Shown piece after piece: positions 30,198 through 40,472 of a stretch of DNA of 64,000 nt. The first letter of the stretch is position 1. Each line of letters begins with the position of its first letter. Source of the DNA: Bacteroidota bacterium (lineage in GTDB: Bacteria > Bacteroidota > Bacteroidia > AKYH767-A > OLB10); the NCBI GenBank assembly GCA_016721435.1, contig JADKIC010000011.1, forward strand, positions 1 to 64,000, in the 5' to 3' direction. Below the pieces are notes generated by a model. It ran no database searches and had not been told where the DNA came from. It saw only the letters and a list, made by a program, of their open reading frames with translations. Position numbers and translations under genes: made by a program.

Positions 30198-32370
30198 TTA
30201 TCGGGCGATCTGTATTTTCTCTAATCGTCGACCTTCTTTGGTTCGTACTTCCAGGAAATAGAATCCTTGACTCAATTCATTGACATCCAATAGGTATATG
30301 CCATTTGATGCAAAGGGTTTTGTTACTGAAGAAACCCTTCCGCCCAGCATATTTAAGACCGTGAATTGTACATCAGATTTAATTTGCAGATTGGGAAGCA
30401 TCACATTCATCGTTGATCCTGCAGGATTCGGATAGATACTTAACTCAAAGGAAGCATTGTTTTCTCCAATACCAACCAAAGGACAAATGACAGGAAGCAT
30501 CAAATGAGCCACATTGATACCCCATCCATTGGGTTGAGCTAAACTATAAGGATGCCATGTATTATCACTCCATCTTTCATAGGCGGTTCCAACGGCAATA
30601 TTACCATCTGCACAATGAATAATTGCCAATGTATCACCGGCATTGTAACCAAATTCAACACCTACATAAATATCTCCGGACACCGGAATATTTGGAATAA
30701 AGTCAACCCATAAAGCATCTCCTGTTGAGGCATATGAAGCAATGGTATCATAACTTACAGTTGTCGTTCCTAAAATGGTGTTAGGCAATCCGGATGTACC
30801 ATTATTATCCCATACGTACGTTCGCAGTTTGACCGGTTCCTGAACTTGTACCCACTCCAAAAACGATAAATACGCCATCAACTGTTTGGTTAGTGCCACT
30901 GATGCTATAAATATCAGCCTTTGCAATATCTCCATAATTATTTTGTCCGGAAGCATAACCTACCCCACCTGTTCCACCTGAAAGAAGGATTGTCGCTGTA
31001 TCTGTTGCAAAATCAAAATTTGTTATGGTATCGCAAGCAGAAGTAGTGCTTCCTACAGTAATATATGCTGTTTTCGTTTCTGTATCGGAACCGCCGCCAT
31101 TGGTGGCTACAAGACTTACTGTATAGGTTCCTGCTGAATTGTATACAATGTTTTGAGGATTTTGCTGAGAAGAGCTTGATGGTGTTCCACCTGTAAAGGT
31201 CCAGGCCCATCCGGTCGGAGAATTCGTACTTTGATCTGTGAAATTTACAGAACCGCCAACGGGTATAGAAGTAATATTAGCCGTAAATTGAGCAACCGGT
31301 GCTGAGGATGGAGCATTGCATGCTGTTGAATTTCTCTGTGCTACACGCATCGGAGAATTCAGCAATACGGTTTGAATTCTTGTCTTTTGATTCGTAGTAA
31401 ACATATTCAAACAATCATCATCACAATAATCCATGTAATTCATAAACTGATCACCGTTAGGACCATTACCACAGGTTACACTAGGATAAGAAGGACAACT
31501 AAAATTAGCTGTTTGCTGAGTAGGTGTATCTGCACAAAAATCATTGCCGCAATTACTGTCTCCCCAAATATGGCGCAAGCCGAGCCAATGTCCTATTTCA
31601 TGAGTAGCCGTTCTTCCCTTATTATAGCTGGGATCCAGTGATCCCACACGTCCACATGCCCTGTACCAGAGTACAACTCCATCAGAGGTGGCAGTACCAA
31701 AATTTCCGGTTAACCCTGTTAAACCACTTCCTGAAGGAAATGTAGCATGGCCCAGCAATGGATTTCCAAAGTTGTCTGAATAATCCGGAACTACCCAAAT
31801 ATTCAGGTAATTATTCGTGTTCCAAATTGTGGCTGATTTTATGGTGGCATCTATATAGGTATTCGTATAAGGTGGTGATGAAAAACCTGCCGTAATTCTG
31901 TTAATCCGATCAATTCCCGTAGTAGGATTTCCACTTGGATCAGTTTGTGCCAGACAGAAGTTTACTTCGCAATCAGCTGCTGCAGGAAGAAATGCGGCAG
32001 GCGTATTAGCTGCGTCCAAATTTAACCGACGAAAATCCTCATTCAATACATCTAATTGTGATAAAACCTGTGCTGTCGATATATTATAACTGATTCCGAC
32101 ATTGCTATTATTATGAATAATATGAAAAACAACCGGAATCGTATAAACAACAGCGGCTCCTTTATTGACTGCATTTTGTTGTTCCATCTGCTGAATCAAC
32201 GGTTGTAGCCATTGTTCATACTGATGATCAAGTTCACCTGTCCCACATGTTCGTTGAGGTATGGTTTTAACATTTGACGTCTGGTGAAAAGGTTTAGTGA
32301 TCCTTTGCTGGCCGACTACCGGTAAGGTGAACGTAGCCAGCCATAGTAAGGATATCAGAATTTTTTTCAT
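30198..32370 (-). CDS. Secreted M43-family metalloprotease with PKD and T9SS domains (one frame break)
   Basis: About 725 residues after repair. Signal peptide (ISLLWLATFTLPVVGQQ), propeptide (VYTIPVVFHIIHNNSN), M43 core with HEIGHWLGLRHIWGD, and Met-turn block FMNYMDYCDDDCLNMFT. A PKD domain follows (FTANITSIPVGGSVNFTDQS, WAWTFTGGTP), then a beta-sandwich. The C-terminal sorting domain is IYPNPAGSTMNVMLP with LSQGFYFLEVRTKEGR. The frame breaks near 30815, where GQTANVR is followed by MG-stop but YVWDNNGTSGLPN continues in another frame, consistent with one missing base. It is the second of three related proteases and is followed by a terminator. Confidence 0.88.
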
Positions 32371-32603
32371 GTATTTATTAATTTTTTATAGGATGTTGAT
32401 TGAAGTGTAAAAGTACAAAAAACAAGTCCGTTTCAATTCAAGTAATGGAATTATTCATAAAGACCATCCTTTTTACTTTCTGAAGACATTTCTAAGCTTT
32501 GTCGGAAAGTCTAAACATCTGACCATTCACAGATTTATATCAATTCATTATCAGTTAAATGTAAAAATTAGTAATCCGGAGGTGGTTTTCTGCAATGGCA
32601 ACC

Positions 32604-32632
32604 TTGCTTCTCATTCAGGAATGTTAAATTTG
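32604..32632 (+). promoter_or_regulatory. Promoter of the orphan response regulator (TTG-N18-TAAATTTG)
   Basis: TTG at 32604-32606 and TAAATTTG at 32625-32632, 18 bases apart, 22 bases before the start codon at 32655. Confidence 0.65.
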
Positions 32633-32654
32633 TTACAGATTAATAAAATAGATT

Positions 32655-33356
32655 ATGAGCATTACACGAATCCTTTTAGTGGAAGACGAACAAAGCCTGG
32701 CCGATACAATTAAATTAAATCTGGAGATGGAAGGATATAAGGTGCAATTAGCCAATGATGGAAAGAAGGCACTCCGGATGTTCAAACAGGAGCGATTTGA
32801 CTTAGTTATTCTGGATGTGATGTTGCCGGAAATGGATGGTTTTACAGTTTGTGAGGCTATCAGACTGGACAATGAACATGTTCCGGTTTTATTTCTCACG
32901 GCTAAGCATTCTTCGTCTGATCGGGTTACCGGTTTGAAAATGGGTGCAGATGACTACCTGACCAAACCCTTCAATCTGGAGGAACTTCTGCTCCGGATTC
33001 AAATACTTTTGAAAAGAGCGCAAAGGAATGGTGAAAAGTAACGGCTGTCCTCTCCAATTATAGTTTTGATAATTTTAACATTAATTTCTCCGAGATGTCA
33101 GTAGTTACTCCGGAACAAAAGAAAATAAATCTTACAAAAAGAGAGAATACGCTCCTGAAATTGCTGATTGACCGTAAAAACGAAGTTGGTATCCAGAGAG
33201 CATATTTTAGAAACGGTATGGGGATATGATATCTACCCTTCTACCCGTACAATTGATAATTTCATCGTTACCTTCCGAAAGTATTTTGAGAAAGACCCCT
33301 CCAATCCGACCCATTTCATTTCAGTTAGAGGCGTGGGTTATAAATTCATTGAATAA
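32655..33356 (+). CDS. OmpR-family response regulator, orphan (two frame breaks)
   Basis: An N-terminal receiver domain with acidic pocket LLVEDEQSL, phospho-acceptor aspartate in LVILDVMLPEMDG, Thr in VLFLTAKH and Lys in DDYLTKPFN. A C-terminal winged helix follows: NLTKRENTLLKLLIDRKN, HILETVWGYD, DNFIVTFRKYFE, ISVRGVGYKF. The frame breaks just before the stop at 33041 and again at about 33187 (an extra G, so EVGIQ replaces EVVSRE). After repair it is about 233 residues. No histidine kinase gene adjoins it. Its neighbours on both sides are M43 proteases, so it may control them, which is inference. Confidence 0.88.
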
Positions 33357-33481
33357 TATTTATCAACCCTGTCTGTTAGTTGTACTTTTCATAGAATTAC
33401 TTATAGAATGATTTTACTTTTCAAAGAAATGGTAAGCGCTAAGAAGTTGATACGGCCATAGTAGAAATATATTATTTTTTA

Positions 33482-33503
33482 AATGGTTTTTCTTTCAACC
33501 ATT
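33482..33503. promoter_or_regulatory. Perfect inverted repeat upstream of the third M43 protease
   Basis: AATGGTT (33482-33488) and AACCATT (33497-33503) are separated by 8 bases, 35 bases before the start codon. There is no T tail, so an operator is more likely than a terminator. Confidence 0.35.
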
Positions 33504-33537
33504 CACTCACCAGACAAAACAAATACTTAACATCTCA

Positions 33538-35472
33538 ATGAAGAAACATTATCTCGCAGCGCTTGCGCTTAGTCTGACAATGATGGGAAACGTGTATTCC
33601 CAAAACAGTAGAAATTGTGGTACGATGCCCCATTTACATGAAATGGAGCAACAGGATCCTGCTCTTTCAACAAGAATGGGGAACATCGAACGTGAAACCC
33701 AAGAATGGATCAATGAAAATCAAAGTAATGCAAATAAAGGTGTTGCTGTAGTCACGATTCCTGTGGTGGTTCATGTGCTATATAATACAACAAGTCAGAA
33801 CATTTCTGATGCACAAATCAACTCTCAAATTAATATCCTTAATCAGGACTTCCGTAAACTGAATGCCGATATCTCCATTGTTCCTTCTGCATTCACAAGT
33901 CTGACCGCAGATTGTGAGATTCAATTCTGTCTTGCTCAGCGTGATCCTTCCGGAAATGCCACAAATGGCATCATTCGGAAATCAACTACTGTAACTTCGT
34001 TTTCATCTAATGATAATATTAAAAGAGCTGCTAATGGTGGTTCTGATGCCTGGAATTCTTCAGCATACCTGAATATTTGGGTGGGTAACTTAAGCGGTGG
34101 ATTATTGGGTTATGCTCAATTTCCCGGCGGTACAGCTTCTACAGATGGGGTTGTGATTCTTTATACTGCATTTGGAAATACCGGTGTAGCAGCTGCTCCA
34201 TTTAACAAAGGCAGAACTGCAACGCATGAGGTGGGTCATTGGTTGAACCTTCGTCATATCTGGGGTGATGCTACCTGCGGTAACGATCAGGTGACAGATA
34301 CCCCTACTCAACAAACTGCCAATTATGGTTGCCCTTCTTTTCCTCATGTAACCTGCAGCAATGGACCCAATGGCGACATGTTTATGAACTACATGGATTA
34401 TACAGATGATGCTTGCATGGTGATGTTCTCTAATGGACAAAAAACCAGAATGCTTGCCAGTTTGAATACCACAAGAGCTTCATTATTGTCTTCTCAGGGT
34501 TGTGTTCCACCCACTGGAGGGTCATGTGGTATTCCTGCTTCCTTATCTGCCTCAGGAATAACAGCAACTGCTGCTACCTTAAACTGGAGTACTGTTTCAG
34601 GAGCGCTTAGTTATAATGTTCGTTATAAAGTAACCGGAGGAGCTACCTGGACAAATACAACAAGTACTACCCTTTCCAAATCTATTTCGGGACTTACAGC
34701 CTCTACTTCTTATGAATTTCAGGTGCAGGCAGTATGCAGCACAACTACAGGTTCTTATTCTTCTTCATCAACTTTTAATACAACAGCGGGGTCTTGTACC
34801 GATAGTTATGAATCAAATAATACCAAAGCGAAGGCAAAAGTAATCCCGGTAAATACCAATGTCTCAGCAAAAATTTCAACTGCTACCGATAAAGATTGGT
34901 TTACATTTTCCACCGTTAGCGGATCAACCAATTTGCAGGTAGTACTTGATCTTTTGCCTGCTGATTACGACATGAAATTGTACAATTCTGCGGGCTCACT
35001 GCTGACTACTTCTCAACTAGGTGGAACAACCACTGAAACCATTTCCAGAAATACAACTACTGCGTCCTCCTACTTTGTGCAGGTTTACGGATATAGCGGT
35101 GCATTTAACAACACGGCATGCTACCGGTTGCGTATTAATACTTCCGGATCGCCTTTTAGAAATGGTACGGAGGAAGAATATGTCGAAGGAAATATCAATG
35201 TTCAAAAAATATCCGGACTTGAAGGGATTAACTTGTTTCCAAATCCTGCGAATCAAACGCTTAAGTTGAACTTTTTCAATACTCAGGATGCAGTTGTGAC
35301 AGCTGACCTCATGGATATGATGGGAAGATCGATCTACTCTACTCGTTTGAATGCTACTGAGGGCTTCAATAGCACTGAAATGAATACCGCTGATTTAAAA
35401 GATGGAATTTATTTCTTGCGATTAAATATGGGTAATCAGACAGAGGTTCGAAAGTTTATCATCAAGCATTGA
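33538..35472 (+). CDS. Secreted M43-family metalloprotease with FN3, PPC and T9SS domains
   Basis: 644 residues, intact. Signal peptide (MKKHYLAALALSLTMMGNVYSQ), propeptide (VVTIPVVVHVLYNTTSQN), M43 core with HEVGHWLNLRHIWGD, and Met-turn block FMNYMDYTDDACMVMFS. A fibronectin type III domain (SLSASGITATAATLNWSTV, YEFQVQAVCS) is followed by a pre-peptidase C-terminal domain (DKDWFTFSTVSGSTNLQVVL). The sorting domain is LFPNPANQTLKLNF with LKDGIYFLRLNMGNQ. It is the third related protease of the cluster and differs from the others mainly in its accessory modules. A strong terminator follows. Confidence 0.92.
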   Translation: MKKHYLAALALSLTMMGNVYSQNSRNCGTMPHLHEMEQQDPALSTRMGNIERETQEWINENQSNANKGVAVVTIPVVVHVLYNTTSQNISDAQINSQINILNQDFRKLNADISIVPSAFTSLTADCEIQFCLAQRDPSGNATNGIIRKSTTVTSFSSNDNIKRAANGGSDAWNSSAYLNIWVGNLSGGLLGYAQFPGGTASTDGVVILYTAFGNTGVAAAPFNKGRTATHEVGHWLNLRHIWGDATCGNDQVTDTPTQQTANYGCPSFPHVTCSNGPNGDMFMNYMDYTDDACMVMFSNGQKTRMLASLNTTRASLLSSQGCVPPTGGSCGIPASLSASGITATAATLNWSTVSGALSYNVRYKVTGGATWTNTTSTTLSKSISGLTASTSYEFQVQAVCSTTTGSYSSSSTFNTTAGSCTDSYESNNTKAKAKVIPVNTNVSAKISTATDKDWFTFSTVSGSTNLQVVLDLLPADYDMKLYNSAGSLLTTSQLGGTTTETISRNTTTASSYFVQVYGYSGAFNNTACYRLRINTSGSPFRNGTEEEYVEGNINVQKISGLEGINLFPNPANQTLKLNFFNTQDAVVTADLMDMMGRSIYSTRLNATEGFNSTEMNTADLKDGIYFLRLNMGNQTEVRKFIIKH

Positions 35473-35518
35473 TTGAGATTTCGGATTAACGCATAAATAA
35501 AGTATTAAGTTAATGGTA

Positions 35519-35553
35519 AAAGAAGCTCTTCATTTGAAGGGCTTCTTTATTTT
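35519..35553 (+). terminator. Terminator after the third M43 protease
   Basis: AAAGAAGC (35519-35526) pairs with GCTTCTTT (35541-35548), extended by CTTC/GAAG inside, and is followed by ATTTT. Confidence 0.8.
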
Positions 35554-35559
35554 AGCACC

Positions 35560-36101
35560 ATGTTAAAATATACATTTCCGATAATTATTGATGAACATCT
35601 CTTGCTGAGGCCCTTTCGCATCTCGGATATTTATTCTTTGGCCATACATGCGAACAACAAAAAGATTTCTGATAATTTGAATGATGGCTTTCCGTATCCC
35701 TATACGGAGAAAAATGCAACTGAATTTATCGACAGCCTTAAAAATGATCAACCTCCAAAAATTCTTGCGATAGTTTATAACGAAGAAGCAGTAGGTGCCA
35801 TAGGAATTTTTCCTCAGTCAAAAGTTCAGCGTTTAAATGCTGAAATAGGTTATTGGGTTGGAGAAAAATATTGGGGAATGGGGATTGCATCAGGTGCATT
35901 GAGAAGCATGTTGGCCTATGCATTTGAAAATTTCGACCTGATGCGTATTTATGCACGTCCTTTCCTCATAATCCCGCCTCGCAAAGAGTTCTGGTAAAAT
36001 CAGGATTCAAACTGGAAGCCATAATTAAGAACGGACTTTGCAAAAACGATACTATCTTCGATGAGTTAATTTATTCTATGCTGAAGGAGGATTTTATATG
36101 A
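35560..36101 (+). CDS. GNAT-family N-acetyltransferase, RimJ/RimL type (one frame break)
   Basis: About 180 residues. The start LLLRPFRISDIYSLA is typical of RimJ/RimL-like GNATs. The acetyl-CoA site is in IGYWVGEKYWGMGIASGAL, and the C-terminal NPASQRVLVKSGF block is the conserved N-x-x-S-x-x-V-x-x-K-x-G-F signature. That block lies in another frame after a break near 35965 (PFLIIPPRK versus PHNPASQRV). The corrected stop TGA 36099-36101 overlaps the ATG of the next gene as ATGA, so the two are translationally coupled. The acceptor is unknown: a protein alpha-amine or a small molecule. Confidence 0.85.
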
Positions 36102-38870
36102 AAAGTTTTCTTGAAAAAGTAGTTGCTGCGACCATTGATTTACCGCCTAGAAAAACGTTGATCCTCTTCCCTACTCAACGGGCTTGTCAGGAATATCGGA
36201 AAATAATTGCAACTGCAAAGCAACAAGCAGATTGGTTACCTGCCATTCTTCCTATTCGTGATCTATTGCTTAATTTGAAGGCACCCTTGCTTGCAGATGA
36301 TTTAACGCTATTATTAGAGCTATATGAGGTCCATCGGGAACTATTTAAGGAAGAGGAGTTTGAGAAATTTATTTCTTATGGACAACAACTTATCGATGAC
36401 TTCAATGAAATAGACCGCCAGGCGATAAATCCTGATTTATTATTTGAGGAAATCAATGATTTGAAAAGTCTTGAGGCCAGGTTTTCGCCCGGAGAAGAAG
36501 ATTTCGAATACATCAGAAGTTTCTGGTCGGAGTTTGTTCGGACACCTCTCACTCCACTTCAGGATCAGTTCCTGCATTATTGGAAACAACTTCCGGTTCT
36601 TTATCATGAATTCAGGAAACGTTTAGAAAGTAAAAATTTATCCTATGAAGGAATGGCCTGGCGTAAAGTGGCGGATACGATGGCGGAGCAGGATTACTTT
36701 TCAAAATATTCCACGGTGATCTTTGCAGGTTTTTATGCATTGAATAAGACAGAAGAGAAAGTGATGGAAGCCCTGAAGAAACAGGGGAAATTAATGCTTT
36801 TAAGAGATGCCGATACTTTTTATACCGATAATAAAATGCATGAAGCAGGAATGTTTTTCAGAAAGGGTATGCTTGCCGATTCCTCTATTCCCTGGTTGGA
36901 AGATTATTTTTCAATTCCCAAAGAGGTATATTCTGTAAAAGGATGCTCCGGCCGGTTTGCAATAGCCAGAGAGATGGCATCTTCCCTGCATCACCGGCAG
37001 CAGCAACGTGAAGTTTCAGTTGAGCAGGAGTCGTTGGTCGTTGTCCTGGCGGATGAAAGTTTATTGTTTCCCTTATTGCACTTTTGTGGCCGACTGGGAA
37101 TCACTACCAATCCTTCCATGGGCTTTTCGCTTAAACATCATCCGTTGATACGTTTGATGCATTTGATAAAAACAGTAAGGCAATTTGAGGACAGCAGTGA
37201 AAACAGTGCACTCAAGTACAAACAACTTCAGGAATTTTGTGCTGAACCTTTGTTTAAAAGGATATTTACTGAAGAAGAGCTGGGATTAAATTCAAAAGCC
37301 TATGCCGCTGCAGATGTAAGTAATTTCCATGATTATTTCAGCCAACTACTCTTTAAGCAACCCGTTGATTCGCGTGAAGAACAATCGAATATTTTAGCGC
37401 TGTTGGATAAATTTAGATTTCGGGAAGAGGAATGGATACAGCAAATACATTTTCAGTTAGTTCATGCAATTAAGCAAGTCTTTACAATACTTGAACTTCA
37501 TGAAACTGAAATTTCACTAAATGTTTGGTGGCAACTTTTCTGGAATCAGTGGAACTAATTTAGAGTTCCATTTAGTGCGAAGAAAAAGAAAAGGAATTCC
37601 GATAGTTGGATTTTTGGAGACCCGTTTAATGGATTATTCAACAGTGTTTATCGCCCCATTGAATGAAGACGTTCTTCCTTCTGTCTCGGTTTCAAAATCA
37701 TTGATTCCTTATTCGCTCCGCAAAGCGTACCATTTACCCTGCAAGGAAGAACAAGATGCGGTAACAGCCTACCACTTTTACAGGTTACTTCAACGGGCCC
37801 GAAACATTTACTTTTTCTATAATACGGATCTCAATGATACCGGCGGCGGAGAGCGTAGCAGGTATTTGTTCCAGATCCACCATGAAATAATTGAAAAAGT
37901 TAAGCCCGTAAAACTGGAGTACCTGCAACAGGAAAGCCAATTGATCCCAGAGCCTATACTTCCCATTAGCATTGCTAAAAATGACTCCATCATTGGAAAG
38001 TTAAGGGAAAAATATATCCTGACTGATCCCACCTCCCCACCAAAGGGCATTTCGGCTTCAGCACTCAGCTCCTATATAGCATGTTCATTGCGGTTTTACC
38101 TTGATCAGCTGGTTTATCTCCGGCCCGAGGATAAAACGGAAGGGTTAAGTGCCGGTCATTTTGGAAACGTTCTGCATAAAGCGATGGAGATTGCCTATGA
38201 AGGCAGAAGCATTCTGAATGCGGATGATTATCCTGATATCACTAATCGAATTCCGGAAATTGTTGGGTCATCAATAGCCAAAGTCTATGATAAGCCCGTA
38301 AATTTTGGTCATGACTATCTGATGAAAGGTGTGTTGACAGAGCTTATTCATCGAATTATTAATTTCGATATGCAGCATACTCCATTCGAAATATTGGGAT
38401 TGGAATTAAATGCAAATTCTGTATTGCCCATTGATGGTGTGGGCAATTTTATGATCAAAGGTATCATTGACAGAGTTGATTTTAAAGACGGGAACTATCG
38501 TATTCTGGATTACAAAACGGGGCAGGATAAAATAATGAAGAAATGGAATTTCGAGAAACTCTTCAATGACCCAGCCTATAAACTCAATCTGCAATTGCTT
38601 ATTTATTGTATGCTTGCAAAGGAAATTCTCGATATTCAAGGTAATAATCTCATCGCAGGCATCTTTAAAATGAAAGAGTTTGATGAAGAAATTACCTGGC
38701 TCAATGATGCCAATGAAATTGAGGAGGAAACGATGCAGCAGTTCATCGCAGGATTAAAGAATCTGCTCTCACAAATATTCAATCCGGAAATACCTTTCTC
38801 ACAAACTTCCGATCTGAAGAGATGTAGGTATTGTGATTATAAAGGACTTTGTCAGAGGCAGAATGCTTAA
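36098..38870 (+). CDS. PD-(D/E)XK nuclease family protein, AddB-like with Fe-S cysteines (one frame break)
   Basis: About 920 residues after repair at about 37550 (FWNQWN versus NLEFHLVRRKRK). The N-terminal half resembles the helicase-like fold of AddB but its start (LILFPTQRACQEYRK) has no Walker A. The central block IVGFLETRLMDYSTVFIAPLNEDVLP is typical of the family. The C-terminal nuclease has SALSSYIACSLRFYL, GIIDRVDF and ILDYKTGQD. Four cysteines (one in IACSL, three in CRYCDYKGLC) match the AddB [4Fe-4S] staple. It should process double-strand breaks with an AddA/UvrD-type helicase encoded elsewhere. The first gene of the operon is the GNAT. Confidence 0.87.
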
Positions 38871-38913
38871 ATTACAGGAAAGTGCATTTAAAAAGTGTGA
38901 TAAATAAGTATTT

Positions 38914-39294
38914 TTAAAAATCTGCTCCCTTTTCTTTTTCGATCAATAAATCGATCAATGAAGTGATCATCGATAAAACTATGCTGAACAACATGGCAAT
39001 CCAAAATCCGTCTACTTTGAATCCATCCTTAAGCAAATAAGAAGTGATCAGAATGATGGTCGCGTTTATGACCAGTAGAAATAATCCGAGAGTCACAATC
39101 GTTATTGGAAACGTTAAAAAAATCAGAATCGGTTTGACATAGACATTCATTAAAACGAGCAATAAGGAAACGAGTAATGCAGTTGTAAGTCCTTTTACCT
39201 CTACGCCGGGCATCAGGTTCGCTATCAAAAAAACCGATATTGCGGTAGTTACAATTTTAATTAGGAATTTCATCCGTGTGATTTTCAAGGTCAA
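38914..39294 (-). CDS. Phage-holin-family (PF04020-type) small membrane protein
   Basis: 126 residues with four hydrophobic helices: IKIVTTAISVFLIANLMPGVEV, TTALLVSLLLVLMNVYVKPIL, LTFPITIVTLGLFLLVINATI and FWIAMLFSIVLSMITSLI. The blocks LTFPITIVTLGLF and MPGVEV identify the 4-TMS holin-like superfamily IV. Despite the name, members are chromosomal and no phage genes adjoin it. The function is unknown, possibly in envelope permeability. It is transcribed opposite to its neighbours. Confidence 0.88.
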   Translation of the reverse strand: MTLKITRMKFLIKIVTTAISVFLIANLMPGVEVKGLTTALLVSLLLVLMNVYVKPILIFLTFPITIVTLGLFLLVINATIILITSYLLKDGFKVDGFWIAMLFSIVLSMITSLIDLLIEKEKGADF

Positions 39295-39382
39295 AATTAG
39301 GCTTTTATGACCTTTTACCTACAGGATTTAAATTTTATTCAATTTTCAAACAATTTGATTACCTTGGTCGTTGTATCTTCCA

Positions 39383-40472
39383 ATGAAAGGTTTCAAATTT
39401 CTTCCTTTTACAAGATTCGGGTGAAAGCACCTTTGATCAGATGCTTCGTCTCTTTACCGAACTACTGCAATATACATCCGGTGATGCGAATGAAGCTTTG
39501 AACTGGTTGACCGAATTAGACAGACAATACGGTTTTTCCAACTCCACATATGGTTTGGGAGATTTTATAAAAGAGCTGAAAGAAAAAGGTTATTTAAAAG
39601 AAAATGAACCTGATCAATTCGAAATAACCCCAAAGACGGAACAGGCGATTCGAAAGGAATCTCTGGATCAGATTTTTGGAAAGCTAAAGAAGAGCAACAA
39701 AGGAAACCACAAGACCAATCGTTCAGGGGTTGGTGATGAACCGAATGCCAATGTAAGGCCCTGGGAGTTTGGCGATCCTTACGATAATATTGATTTGACT
39801 TCTTCCATTCGCAATGCGCAAGTGCATCATGGTATTGACCAATTCAACCTCACAGAAGACGATCTGGAAATAAAGGAACGGGAGCATAAAAGTAACCACG
39901 CAACTGTTTTGATGATCGATATTTCCCACTCCATGATCCTATATGGCGAAGATAGAATCACACCTGCTAAGAAAACCGCTATGGCACTTGCAGAGATGAT
40001 TCGTACGAAATATCCAAAGGATTATCTTGATATTATCGTCTTCGGTGATGATGCCTGGACCATTGAAGTGAAAGACCTCCCCTACCTCAAAGTCGGACCC
40101 TTTCATACCAATACTTCTGCTGGTTTAGAATTAGCCATGGACTTATTAAGGAAAAGGAAAACGGCGAATAAGCAAATTTTCATGATTACAGATGGAAAGC
40201 CCAGTTGCATGAAAATTGGCAATAGTTATTATAAAAATAATTATGGTCTCGACCGGAAAATTGTGAACCATGTTTTCAATCTGGCCGGACAATGTAAAAA
40301 GTTGAAAATACCGATTACGACATTTATGATAGCCAAGGATTCCTATCTGCAGGCTTTTGTACGGGATTTTACCCAAATAAATAATGGACGAGCTTTCTAC
40401 AGTTCTTTAAATGGTTTGGGAGAATTCATTTATGAAGATTATATTACTAACCGCAAAAAAACAGTACGCTAA
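39383..40472 (+). CDS. VWA-domain protein of a MoxR/VWA pair (5' frame break)
   Basis: About 363 residues. ATG 39383 gives MKGFKFLPFTRFG. One base is missing in the GGG run near 39413, after which ESTFDQMLRLFTELLQYTSGDANEAL follows. The von Willebrand A domain starts at ATVLMIDISHSMILYG with the MIDAS motif DxSxS, and has further MIDAS residues in HTNTSAGLELAMD and MITDGKPS. The AAA ATPase gene follows directly, the last stop base being adjacent to its GTG start, so the two are a coupled MoxR/VWA module. Such pairs mature or insert metals into partner proteins, or act as chaperones. The client here is unknown. Confidence 0.88.

Noticed and set aside
38914..39294. Holin-family protein as a sign of prophage
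   Set aside because: This superfamily is widely chromosomal, and no other phage gene is present.
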